NCBI GenBank assembly: GCA_045577635.1
Contig: JAZNIS010000104.1
Location: forward strand, 1 to 15,631
Reading direction: 5' to 3'
DNA length: 15,631 nucleotides
Source: UBA6345 sp045577635
GTDB taxonomy: Bacteria > Bacillota > Clostridia > Christensenellales > UBA1242
Shown piece after piece: positions 7,825 through 14,376 of the stretch. Within the stretch, counting starts at the first letter, position 1, and every line of letters starts with the position of its first letter. The notes beneath the pieces are model-generated. The model was given only the letters and a program-made list of their open reading frames with translations. It was not told where the DNA came from and searched no databases. The translations under genes and the position numbers were made by a program.

Positions 7825-8385
7825 ATGGAATTAGAAAAGGAAGTAAGATACACAGTAAACGATGCAATTTGGAATGCTGTTTACGAAAACACCACACCTT
7901 TAATTGAAAAAACTCATGTTTTAGATATTACCTGTGGAGCTTTTGGTAGAGATTCTTTGGCAAAAACAGGCAGAGTTTTCCGTGTTCGTCAAAAACCAGG
8001 AAAGGTTGCTTTGGAAATTAAAAAGAGAACCGACAATAATGATTGGATTGAAGAAGCCATTAAATTAGAATCTGTTGAACAAGGAATTAACTTTTTGCAT
8101 TTAGCTGGTTTAGATCCTTATTTATATATTGATAGACAAAGAGAAGTTAGACAATATAAAGGTTTAAAAATTTTCTTTGATGATATTGAACTTTTAGGTA
8201 AGTTTATTGAAATTGAATATCAAGATAGTCCTAGTGCAGAAACCGAACTTAAAGAGTTTATTGAAAAGTTTAACATTGTTGACGAACCACAACCATTATA
8301 TGGAACAATTATTAACGATAGATTTGAAAACGATCCTGAATTTAGAGCAGTATTTAGTGCAAAACTAGAAAGTTTAATAAAATAA
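7825..8385 (+). CDS. CYTH-domain protein (CyaB / triphosphate tunnel family)
   Basis: A 186-aa protein with the marks of the CYTH fold, a beta tunnel that binds triphosphates and divalent metal. It has an ExExR opening (E4, E6, R8) where ExExK is usual, the basic strand RVFRVRQK (50-57), LEIKKR (63-68), R106-R109 around REVR, and the acidic metal-binding end DDIELLGKFIEIEY (119-132) with the typical G-x-x-x-E-I-E. Family members are class IV adenylate cyclases, thiamine triphosphatases and inorganic triphosphatases. The sequence does not say which, and most bacterial members are probably tripolyphosphatases. It is monocistronic, followed by a terminator, and divergent from a LysR-type regulator. 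It acts in the cytosol, with no signal peptide. Confidence 0.82.
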   Translation: MELEKEVRYTVNDAIWNAVYENTTPLIEKTHVLDITCGAFGRDSLAKTGRVFRVRQKPGKVALEIKKRTDNNDWIEEAIKLESVEQGINFLHLAGLDPYLYIDRQREVRQYKGLKIFFDDIELLGKFIEIEYQDSPSAETELKEFIEKFNIVDEPQPLYGTIINDRFENDPEFRAVFSAKLESLIK

Positions 8386-8416
8386 AAAAAACACCCATAA
8401 ATTTGGGTGTTTTTTT
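8385..8416 (+). terminator. Intrinsic terminator after the CYTH-protein gene
   Basis: An A-run plus CACCCA (8385-8397) pairs with TGGGTG plus T-run (8404-8416) around a TAAATT loop. It has the same core as the terminator at 442. Confidence 0.9.
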
Positions 8417-8449
8417 GTTCTTGTTTTTTGGTTGTTTTAATAAATTTAT

Positions 8450-8471
8450 ATTGTTTTTTATAAAAAACAAT
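8450..8471. repeat. Perfect 22-bp palindrome upstream of the radical SAM-kinase operon
   Basis: The two halves (8450-8460 and 8461-8471) are exact reverse complements, core TTGTTTTTTA followed by TAAAAAACAA. It sits about 170 bases before the fusion gene in a 220-base stretch (8417-8636) with no ORF. It could be an operator for a dimeric regulator. There is no GC core, and a 20-22 bp perfect palindrome is unlikely but not impossible by chance in such AT-rich DNA. Confidence 0.4.
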
Positions 8472-8548
8472 TATTTTACATAAAAAATTTTTATAGGTTG
8501 TATTTACGGGTTTTATTATAAATAAATTTTATAGTATAGATAACGAAT

Positions 8549-8591
8549 TTTAATATTTTTTATATGATTATAGGTTTCTTTAATATTTTTT
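8549..8591 (+). repeat. 13-bp direct repeats 30 bp apart
   Basis: TTTAATATTTTTT occurs at 8549-8561 and again at 8579-8591, exactly 30 bases apart (about three helical turns), directly upstream of the fusion gene. TTATAGGTT also occurs twice in this region (8491-8499 and 8568-8576). No convincing sigma-A promoter was found for the operon in 8417-8636: candidate -10s such as TATAGA (8535-8540, 8601-8606) lack a good -35. Confidence 0.3.
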
Positions 8592-8636
8592 TTGGGCTAA
8601 TATAGAAGTACCTACAGTTTAAGGGGGATAATAGTT

Positions 8637-10211
8637 ATGATAATTACTATTGATGGCTTGGCTGGAACAGGAAAAACAACTATTGCTAAAAAATTAGCAA
8701 ACAAAATTGGCTTTGAACATTTTGATTCGGGAGTGTTGTTTAGAAGCATTGCATTATACATGATTAATCATAATATATCTATGGATAATGTTTATTCTAA
8801 CAGCAAAATACTAGATAGCTTTAATATTGATTATGTTAGTAATGATAATGGCTATTCTGTATTTTTAGAAAATAAAGATGTAACAAAAAGAATTAGGGAT
8901 AAAGATGTTACAGAATTATCAACCGTTTTTTCAAAGTACGAAATTGTTAAACAGGTTGTTTATAACAAGATAAGGAATTTTGCAAAAGGAAAAGATATTG
9001 TTATAGACGGTCGTTGTATGGGTAACAAAATTTTACCTATGGCTGATATAAAATTCTTTTTCACATCACCTTTGGAAATCAGAGCTCAACGCAGAATTAA
9101 TCAGTTTCCAGACCTTGGTTTATCGTTAGAAGAAACCATAGAGCAGTTCAAAAATTTAGATGTAATTGAAAAAGAAAAAGGTGTGCTAGATTACACCAAA
9201 GACACTGTTGTTGTTAATAACACAGGAATTGATGAACTTGAATTATTAAGTCAGGTTTACAAAATTGTTAACGACCGATTAGAAAAAGTTAACCGAAACA
9301 AAAGAAGATTGCGATTACTTTTAACACATAATTGTAATTACCGTTGCAGGTTTTGTCATAATGAAGGAATTTGCGAAAAGAAACAAGAATCGCTTAATGC
9401 TAATGACTATGAATATTTAGCAAAGGTTGCTAAAGAAAATTATAATATAGACCATATAAATTTAAGTGGAGGGGAACCACTAATAAGGCCAGATATTATT
9501 GATATTGTTAGCAGATTAAAAGGTTTAGGTTTAAATATTGCCATGACAACCAATGGTTTATTACTTGGTGAAAAGAAAGATGTTTGTAAATATCTTGATA
9601 GTATTAATATTTCATTCCACTCAAACAATAAACAATATTATGAATATATTACAAACACAGTAGATACTTTTGAAAAGGTTAAAAACAATATTAGAGCCGT
9701 TAGGGCAAAATATCCTAATGTTAACATTTATTTAAATGTTGCATACACAAAAGATGTTTTTGAAAACTTCCGTAATGTAATTTCAATGATTAACTTTTCA
9801 CTTGAATTAAATTGTGTGCTTAAATTTATTGAAATATTCCCAAAAACAAATCCATCATATTTAAACATAGACAATTTAAAAAGGTCATTACTTGATATTG
9901 ACTATTGCAATTGTAAAGATAGCATTAGAAAATCACATTTTATAAAAGGAGATTCTGTAATTGTTACTGAAAGATGTTTCTGTTCAGAGGCCTTTTATAA
10001 GGAAGATCCAAAACAATTCTGTCAAGCAAACAACGATTTGTTTGTAACAAGCGATGGTGCTGTAACACTATGCCGAAACACAAACGATGAAGTTAGTTTA
10101 CTTGCTGCTGTAAAATCCAGAGACGAAGATATGTTAATTAATGATCTTCAAACCTGTATAGATAATTTAGCGAAACCTTGTTGTTGCCATAAAATAAATT
10201 GTGGAGAGTAA
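8637..10211 (+). CDS. Fusion of a cytidylate-kinase-like domain and a MoaA-like radical SAM domain
   Basis: A 524-aa two-domain protein. Residues 1-215 resemble CMP kinase: P-loop GLAGTGKTT (7-15), FDSGVLFR (29-36, family DTGxxYR), DVTKRIRD (81-88) and IDGRCMG (123-129, family GRDIG). Residues 224-524 resemble GTP 3',8-cyclase MoaA: cluster cysteines C233, C237, C240 (CNYRCRFCHNEG), GGEPL (278-282), MTTNGLLL (303-310), ISFHS (325-329, as in archaeal-type MoaA) and FIEIFP (397-402). The second MoaA cluster site CX2CX13C is C462-x2-N465-x13-C479, so one ligand is replaced, while extra cysteines (C447, C449, C515-C517, C522) surround it. The kinase's usual D after GR is C127. A uridine-kinase-like gene follows after 6 bases. 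The likely substrate is a nucleotide; the product is unknown. Translation starts at ATG 8637 behind AAGGGGG (8621-8627). Confidence 0.85.
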   Translation: MIITIDGLAGTGKTTIAKKLANKIGFEHFDSGVLFRSIALYMINHNISMDNVYSNSKILDSFNIDYVSNDNGYSVFLENKDVTKRIRDKDVTELSTVFSKYEIVKQVVYNKIRNFAKGKDIVIDGRCMGNKILPMADIKFFFTSPLEIRAQRRINQFPDLGLSLEETIEQFKNLDVIEKEKGVLDYTKDTVVVNNTGIDELELLSQVYKIVNDRLEKVNRNKRRLRLLLTHNCNYRCRFCHNEGICEKKQESLNANDYEYLAKVAKENYNIDHINLSGGEPLIRPDIIDIVSRLKGLGLNIAMTTNGLLLGEKKDVCKYLDSINISFHSNNKQYYEYITNTVDTFEKVKNNIRAVRAKYPNVNIYLNVAYTKDVFENFRNVISMINFSLELNCVLKFIEIFPKTNPSYLNIDNLKRSLLDIDYCNCKDSIRKSHFIKGDSVIVTERCFCSEAFYKEDPKQFCQANNDLFVTSDGAVTLCRNTNDEVSLLAAVKSRDEDMLINDLQTCIDNLAKPCCCHKINCGE

Positions 10212-10217
10212 TGTTTT

Positions 10218-10769
10218 ATGTATGTAATAGGTATTTCTGGTGGTGTAGCATCTGGCAAAACCACACTTGCAAAACAAATAAGTTCAATGTTTGATAATGT
10301 AACTGTGTTATCACTAGATAATTATTTTTATCCTTATTCCGAATTAAGTTTGGAAGAACGAAAAAAAATTGATTTTGATAATCCACAAGTTTACGATTAT
10401 GATTTAATTGTTAAACATATTAATATGTTAAGTAACAATCAGGAAGTTGAACTTCCAACATATTCTTTTGCTGATTACACCAGAGGAGAAGAAACTATTA
10501 AATTACAACCTCCAAAAGTTTTAATTGTTGAAGGTTATGCAGTACTACACAATGAAAAATTAAGAAAGCTTTTAAATTATAGTGTGTTTGTTGATGTTGA
10601 TGAAAAAACACAATTAAATCGTATGTTAAAAAGAGATGTTTTAGAAAGAGCTAGAACCGAAAGTGAAATTTTAAATCACTTTAACACAACAATAAAAAGT
10701 AGCAACCAAAACTATATTCAACCACAAAAACAATATGCAAATTTAGTTGTTATGGGTGGGGTAAAATAG
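10218..10769 (+). CDS. Uridine/cytidine-kinase-like protein, probably cytidine-preferring
   Basis: A 183-aa P-loop kinase related to Udk, which phosphorylates uridine or cytidine to the monophosphate. The Walker A is GGVASGKTT (8-16), the catalytic Asp is D34 in LSLDNYFY, and LSLEERKKIDFDNP (43-56) and the lid arginines (RMLKRDVLERAR, 135-146) match the family. The base-recognition strand reads YSFADYTR (82-89), whereas most Udk proteins have H before TR or SR. Tyr at this position is known in Thermus thermophilus cytidine kinase and excludes uridine there, so cytidine is the better guess. The protein ends at VVMGGVK, about 20-25 residues short of typical Udk, losing the final helix. It sits 6 bases after the fusion gene and overlaps the MBL gene by one base. 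Confidence 0.82.
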   Translation: MYVIGISGGVASGKTTLAKQISSMFDNVTVLSLDNYFYPYSELSLEERKKIDFDNPQVYDYDLIVKHINMLSNNQEVELPTYSFADYTRGEETIKLQPPKVLIVEGYAVLHNEKLRKLLNYSVFVDVDEKTQLNRMLKRDVLERARTESEILNHFNTTIKSSNQNYIQPQKQYANLVVMGGVK

Positions 10770-11491
10770 TGCAAGGTGTTAACTTAAATTTTATAGGTTA
10801 TGGTTCGGGTTTTTGTCCAAGTTTAGGAACAACAAGTGCTTACTATAAAGAGCAAGATAAAATGCTTATTATAGATTGTGGTGAAGAGGTTTATAAGGCA
10901 TTAAAAAACAGTGATGTTTTAAGTGATGTAAAAACTGTTTACTTTATAATTACTCACACTCACTGTGATCATATAGGCAGCATAGGAACATTAATATTCC
11001 ATTTGCACTTTATTAAAAATATAAACATAAACATAGTACTTAATGACAATATGTTGTATAAAAATGACATAATATCATATTTAACTATTGTTGGTGTTGA
11101 ACCACAAATGATAAATATAATTAATTCAAAGGAAGTTGAAAGCCAATTTGAACATATAAATAAATTAGAGTTTGTTAAGGTTGAACATGTTAAAAATTTT
11201 GTTAGTTATGCCATAAAAATTACTAGTAATAATTTAACAACTTATTACACAGGTGATAGTGCAGATAAACAGTTTTTAACACAAGCTTTAACTGATAAAA
11301 ATTTGTTTAGATTATATACGGATTGTACCATTTCAAAAAGGGAAACAACCCACACACAATTTGATTATTTAAATACGGTTGTTCCCAATGAATTACGAAA
11401 CAAAGTTTATTGTATGCACCTATCGCATGAAGAGTTAATTGCCGTGTGTAAACAAAATGGTTTTCAAGTTCCAACCAAATTAAATTATTAG
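10769..11491 (+). CDS. Metallo-beta-lactamase-fold hydrolase
   Basis: A 240-aa MBL-fold protein closest in style to the RNase Z / phosphodiesterase branch. It opens with NLNFIGYGSGF, has the HxHxDH zinc motif at 63-68 (HTHCDH), a further metal His candidate at H140 (VEHVK), the bridging Asp D163 (YYTGDSAD) and the late His H217 (YCMHLSH). All ligands for a binuclear metal site appear present, so it should be active. Members cleave phosphodiesters, cyclic nucleotides or other esters; in this operon a nucleotide-derived substrate is likely. Translation starts at a GTG (10769-10771) sharing its G with the preceding TAG stop, which implies coupled translation; the G-rich stretch at 10754-10761 is the ribosome binding site. 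It is the last gene of the three-gene operon. Confidence 0.87.
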   Translation: MQGVNLNFIGYGSGFCPSLGTTSAYYKEQDKMLIIDCGEEVYKALKNSDVLSDVKTVYFIITHTHCDHIGSIGTLIFHLHFIKNININIVLNDNMLYKNDIISYLTIVGVEPQMINIINSKEVESQFEHINKLEFVKVEHVKNFVSYAIKITSNNLTTYYTGDSADKQFLTQALTDKNLFRLYTDCTISKRETTHTQFDYLNTVVPNELRNKVYCMHLSHEELIAVCKQNGFQVPTKLNY

Positions 11492-11499
11492 TTTTTAAC

Positions 11500-11532
11500 A
11501 AAAAAGCATAAGATTTTTGTCTTATGCTTTTT
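11500..11532. terminator. Bidirectional terminator between the MBL and GNAT genes
   Basis: A 13-bp stem, AAAAAGCATAAGA (11501-11513) with its complement (11520-11532), 6-base loop. A/T runs on both sides serve the convergent operons, and the GNAT stop codon lies at 11534-11536. Confidence 0.9.
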
Positions 11533-11533
11533 G

Positions 11534-12085
11534 TTATTCTTTGTTTAACCATTCTTCTTTTGTAAGTTTTCTTTCAATTAAATCAGTCGGTTTTCCATCA
11601 ACCCAAATTCTGTAATTAGGTAGTTTACCTATAACTTTAAATCCAATTTTATCTTGAACTTTACCACTTCCAATGTTTGCTTCGGCATGACCGATGTAAA
11701 TAACCGGAACATCTAAAACTCTAAAAGCAAAGTCGGTAACCATTTTTGCTGATTCAGTCATAATCCCTTTACCCCAATAATTCTCCGATAAAACAAAACC
11801 AATTTCTTTTGCTCCATCTTCAATTTTAAGGTTGGGGTATCTATCTAGTTTGCAGTCCATTAATTCAACAGAGCCAACAACTTTATTATCGGGTTTATAA
11901 ACTATTGCAAACTGATGTTCTTTTGTTTGTTCCAATTCTAAACGGTCTTTTGCTTTTTCTTTATCAGTGTAAAATGGCCAACCAGCTCGTGGTCCAACAT
12001 TTGGCATTGATGCATATTCGTAGTAATCATCAAGATCGGTCATTTTAAAATTTCTTAAAAGTAATCTTTCGCTTTCTAATATCAT
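11534..12085 (-). CDS. GNAT-family N-acetyltransferase (RimJ/RimL type)
   Basis: A 183-aa protein that should transfer acetyl from acetyl-CoA to an amine. The opening LESERLLLRNF, the GPRAGWPF segment (31-38), the CoA-pyrophosphate loop YWGKGIMTES (103-112) and ANIGSGKVQDKIGF (136-149) are typical of Acetyltransf_3 proteins related to RimJ/RimL, which acetylate ribosomal protein N-termini, although most paralogues act on other proteins or small molecules. The substrate cannot be assigned here. ATG 12085 has GGAGA (12092-12096) six bases upstream, lying just after the stop codon of the U32 gene, so the two are co-transcribed. The same bidirectional terminator that ends the MBL operon ends this one. 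Confidence 0.88.
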   Translation of the reverse strand: MILESERLLLRNFKMTDLDDYYEYASMPNVGPRAGWPFYTDKEKAKDRLELEQTKEHQFAIVYKPDNKVVGSVELMDCKLDRYPNLKIEDGAKEIGFVLSENYWGKGIMTESAKMVTDFAFRVLDVPVIYIGHAEANIGSGKVQDKIGFKVIGKLPNYRIWVDGKPTDLIERKLTKEEWLNKE

Positions 12086-12098
12086 AATGTTTCTCCAT

Positions 12099-14105
12099 TT
12101 AATCGGTTAGGTAAAAGGTACAATCCGAAAGTTTTTTTCTTTTAATTTTTAATTCTTTTCCCCACTCCATTTTTAATGAGTAATCATTACTGTATGGACA
12201 GTTAGAACAATTTGCTCCTAAATGATTTTTAAAAGGACAATGTCTTAAAGTCATGTAAGGGAAGTTTCGTTTTGTTGCAACATTTCCTTCGCTAACAATT
12301 ATAGGTTTGTTGTAGTGGTTGCCTGTAATGTTGTTATAAACATTTAAACCACCACCAATAATTAGTTTGTTAGTAAGTGTTAAGGCATAGTAATTGTTTG
12401 CAACAATCGTGATGTTTGTTTTTTCAATTATTTCTTTTAAGTGGTTAATGTCTTCGTAAACAGCAAAGTTTGGTGTGTCTAAAATAGGTGTTTTGTTTAA
12501 TGAATTACATTTTTTAATAAATTTCTTAATATCTTCTAAATTATATTCGCTTGGTGAATAAACAATATTTTCAGCTGTAAAGTTTTGATTTATATTTTCA
12601 ACAAAATCAAAATTCACAAAAGGAATAACAGGTTTGTTTGTGTCAACCGAAATAGTTTCTAGGTTTCGTTTAAAAGGTTTTGTTATCTTGTTAAATGCAA
12701 CATCAAACACAGTTCTTCTAAATTCATTTAGTTGTTGTTTTGGCATAAACACAGCATCTAATTGTTTTATTGTAAGTATTGCTTCAAATAAATCACTTTT
12801 GTTAAAGTTCTCAATAAAATTATTATTAGTTAATGGTTGTTTAATTGCAGGTTGTAAAACTTCGCCAAAAACTTCGGTTTTATTATTGTTAATAGTAATA
12901 ACAGCTTTAATAGGTTTGTTTGTTTCGGCAAACAAATCAATAAGTAAAGGTTGTCTTTTTTGTTCTGATAAAACCGTTTCTTCTTGTTTATAATCTAAAA
13001 TTAAATTTACTGTTGCTGTTGGGTCAACTTTTTGTGTTGTTGTTAAACGATATTCGTTTGGTTTAATTTTTGTTAGGTCGTAAGCCGATATTGTGTTTGC
13101 TTCTTTACCCTGAACATAAAATTTAAAAGTTGATTTTTCGGTTAGTTCTTTAACCGAACTAATAAACACTTCATTAAACTTTTTACCGTTGTTAACCCTT
13201 AAAACTTTTCCAATTTCAATTCCTATGTGGTTGTTGTGGTTAGAAATAATATTTCCGTTTCCATCAAAGTAGCCAGCAGTGTAATCTCTATTAAAAGCAA
13301 GTTTTAAGTTTGTTTCGTTTATTTTTAAATTGTGTAGTGCATTGTAATATTCCCTTGTTACAGTTGCAACATAAAATGGTCGTCTTGCTCTACCTTCAAT
13401 TTTAAGTGCAGTTACACCTGCCATTTCTAAATCTTTTAAACGGTTAATGGTGTTAAAATCCTTGGCACTTAACAAATAACCTGTTTTTAAAACTTTGCCA
13501 TTTTTAAGTAGTGAATAAGGTAAACGGCAAAGTTGTTTGCATCTGCCCCTGTTGCCACTAGCATTATGTAAATAGGAACTTAAATAACAGTTGCCCGAAA
13601 AAGCAACACATAAAGCACCATGTGCAAAATATTCAATTTCTATATTAGAATTTTCTTTTATTCGTTTAATTTCGGCTAGTGGGGTTTCTCTTGCTAAAAC
13701 AACTCTTTTAAAGCCAAAAGGTTCAATAGCTTTAACACCTTCTAGGTTGCAAATTCCCATTTGTGTACTTGCATGAAGTTCAATTTGTGGATAGTTTTCG
13801 CTAACAAGCTTTGCAAGTGCTAAATCTTGCACAATAAAACTATCAACACCTAAATTATAGGCCTTAATTAAAGTGTCTAGGGCGGTGTTAAGTTCTGCAT
13901 TTGTAAACAATATGTTTATTGCAAGGTTTACTTTTACATTAAAAATATGTGCAAAATCAACTGCTTCGCCCAAGTTAGTAATATTAAATCCGTCAATGTT
14001 ATTACGGGCATTAAAGTCATTAATTCCTAAATATACTTCGTCTGCTCCGTTAAATATAGCCATTTTTAAGCTTTCAAAATTTCCGGCTGGTGATAGTATT
14101 TTCAT
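12099..14105 (-). CDS. U32-family protein, RlhA-like (rRNA/tRNA hydroxylation family)
   Basis: A 668-aa member of peptidase family U32. Despite the name, characterised members (RlhA, TrhP) are needed for hydroxylation of 23S rRNA cytidine or tRNA uridine with prephenate as donor. The length is that of the long RlhA/YdcP form rather than the 300-420 aa TrhP forms. Residues 1-300 are the TIM-barrel domain (LSPAGNFESLKMAI, ADEVYLG). The family signature runs from E158 to S176 (EYFAHGALC then GNCYLS), and C166, C173, C189 and C193 are the expected Fe-S ligands. The second half is the poorly characterised DUF3656-type region, with a late Cys cluster (RHCPFK, GANCSNCPYS). The N-terminus fits the family, so ATG 14105 is right although it has no proper ribosome binding site. 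Operon with the GNAT gene. Confidence 0.88.
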   Translation of the reverse strand: MKILSPAGNFESLKMAIFNGADEVYLGINDFNARNNIDGFNITNLGEAVDFAHIFNVKVNLAINILFTNAELNTALDTLIKAYNLGVDSFIVQDLALAKLVSENYPQIELHASTQMGICNLEGVKAIEPFGFKRVVLARETPLAEIKRIKENSNIEIEYFAHGALCVAFSGNCYLSSYLHNASGNRGRCKQLCRLPYSLLKNGKVLKTGYLLSAKDFNTINRLKDLEMAGVTALKIEGRARRPFYVATVTREYYNALHNLKINETNLKLAFNRDYTAGYFDGNGNIISNHNNHIGIEIGKVLRVNNGKKFNEVFISSVKELTEKSTFKFYVQGKEANTISAYDLTKIKPNEYRLTTTQKVDPTATVNLILDYKQEETVLSEQKRQPLLIDLFAETNKPIKAVITINNNKTEVFGEVLQPAIKQPLTNNNFIENFNKSDLFEAILTIKQLDAVFMPKQQLNEFRRTVFDVAFNKITKPFKRNLETISVDTNKPVIPFVNFDFVENINQNFTAENIVYSPSEYNLEDIKKFIKKCNSLNKTPILDTPNFAVYEDINHLKEIIEKTNITIVANNYYALTLTNKLIIGGGLNVYNNITGNHYNKPIIVSEGNVATKRNFPYMTLRHCPFKNHLGANCSNCPYSNDYSLKMEWGKELKIKRKKLSDCTFYLTD

Positions 14106-14111
14106 ACACTC

Positions 14112-14140
14112 ATTATAGCACGAAAATTTTAGTTGCTAAA
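14112..14140 (-). promoter_or_regulatory. Promoter of the U32-GNAT operon, implying a leaderless mRNA
   Basis: Minus-strand consensus TATAAT (14112-14117) preceded by TGC as an extended -10, with a weak -35 TTTAGC (14135-14140) 17 bases upstream. The -10 ends only 6 bases before the ATG at 14105, so transcription should begin at or within a base or two of the start codon. Confidence 0.65.
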
Positions 14141-14177
14141 TTAATTTTGTTATAAATGTTTAACTTTAAAAAATTTT

Positions 14178-14197
14178 TATTATTACTTGTAATAATA
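14178..14197. repeat. 20-bp operator-like palindrome
   Basis: TATTATTAC (14178-14186) and GTAATAATA (14189-14197) are perfect 9-bp inverted arms separated by TT. It lies between the divergent U32 promoter and the promoter at 14232, about 35 bases before the latter's -35, a suitable place for a dimeric regulator. Confidence 0.45.
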
Positions 14198-14231
14198 GCC
14201 GTCAAAAAAAATATTAAATACAAAAAAAGTA

Positions 14232-14260
14232 TTGCAATAAAAATTTTACTGTGTTAATAT
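14232..14260 (+). promoter_or_regulatory. Promoter of the 30-codon ORF / leader RNA
   Basis: TTGCAA (14232-14237), 17-base spacer, TAATAT (14255-14260) with TGT before it as an extended -10. The start is near 14267, just before the AGGAG at 14271-14275. Confidence 0.65.
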
Positions 14261-14283
14261 GTAGCAAAACAGGAGAAAAAACA

Positions 14284-14376
14284 ATGAGACATTTAATGCC
14301 TACTCAAATTTCAAAAGATGCATTTGTGTATGAAGCATGCAAGCTTCAGCATATCTTTTTGTGTAGGTGCAGTTAA
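14284..14376 (+). CDS. 30-codon small ORF, possible leader peptide
   Basis: ATG at 14284 has an excellent ribosome binding site, AGGAG (14271-14275), eight bases upstream, in the same style (AGGAG, A-run, ACAATG) as the ABC gene downstream. The peptide has 30 residues, begins MRHLMPTQISKDAF and ends HIFLCRCS, with three cysteines and no signal or membrane segment. I do not recognise it. Codons such as CAG, CTT, ATC, AGG and AAG are unlike the neighbouring genes, which fits a sequence constrained by RNA structure rather than by protein. It has its own promoter and terminator and lies upstream of an exporter gene, as in known leader-peptide attenuators of drug ABC transporters (for example upstream of bmrCD in Bacillus). 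It may instead be a structured RNA whose reading frame is incidental. Confidence 0.45.
   Translation: MRHLMPTQISKDAFVYEACKLQHIFLCRCS

Noticed and set aside
9324..9375. Assignment of the radical SAM domain as a prokaryotic viperin
   Set aside because: The cluster motif CNYRCRFCHNEG, MTTNGLLL, ISFHS and FIEIFP follow MoaA, particularly archaeal-type MoaA, rather than the CxxCF and SIDS blocks of viperins. Only the pairing with a nucleotide kinase is viperin-like.
12634..12993. 119-codon plus-strand frame inside the U32 gene
   Set aside because: It is antisense to a well-supported gene with no ribosome binding site or family resemblance; its composition is that of a complementary-strand shadow.
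14335..14346. GCATGCAAGCTT matches the SphI-HindIII end of a common cloning polylinker
   Set aside because: The flanks on both sides do not match vector sequence, and the 12 bases lie inside a coherent native hairpin and ORF, so vector carry-over is unlikely.
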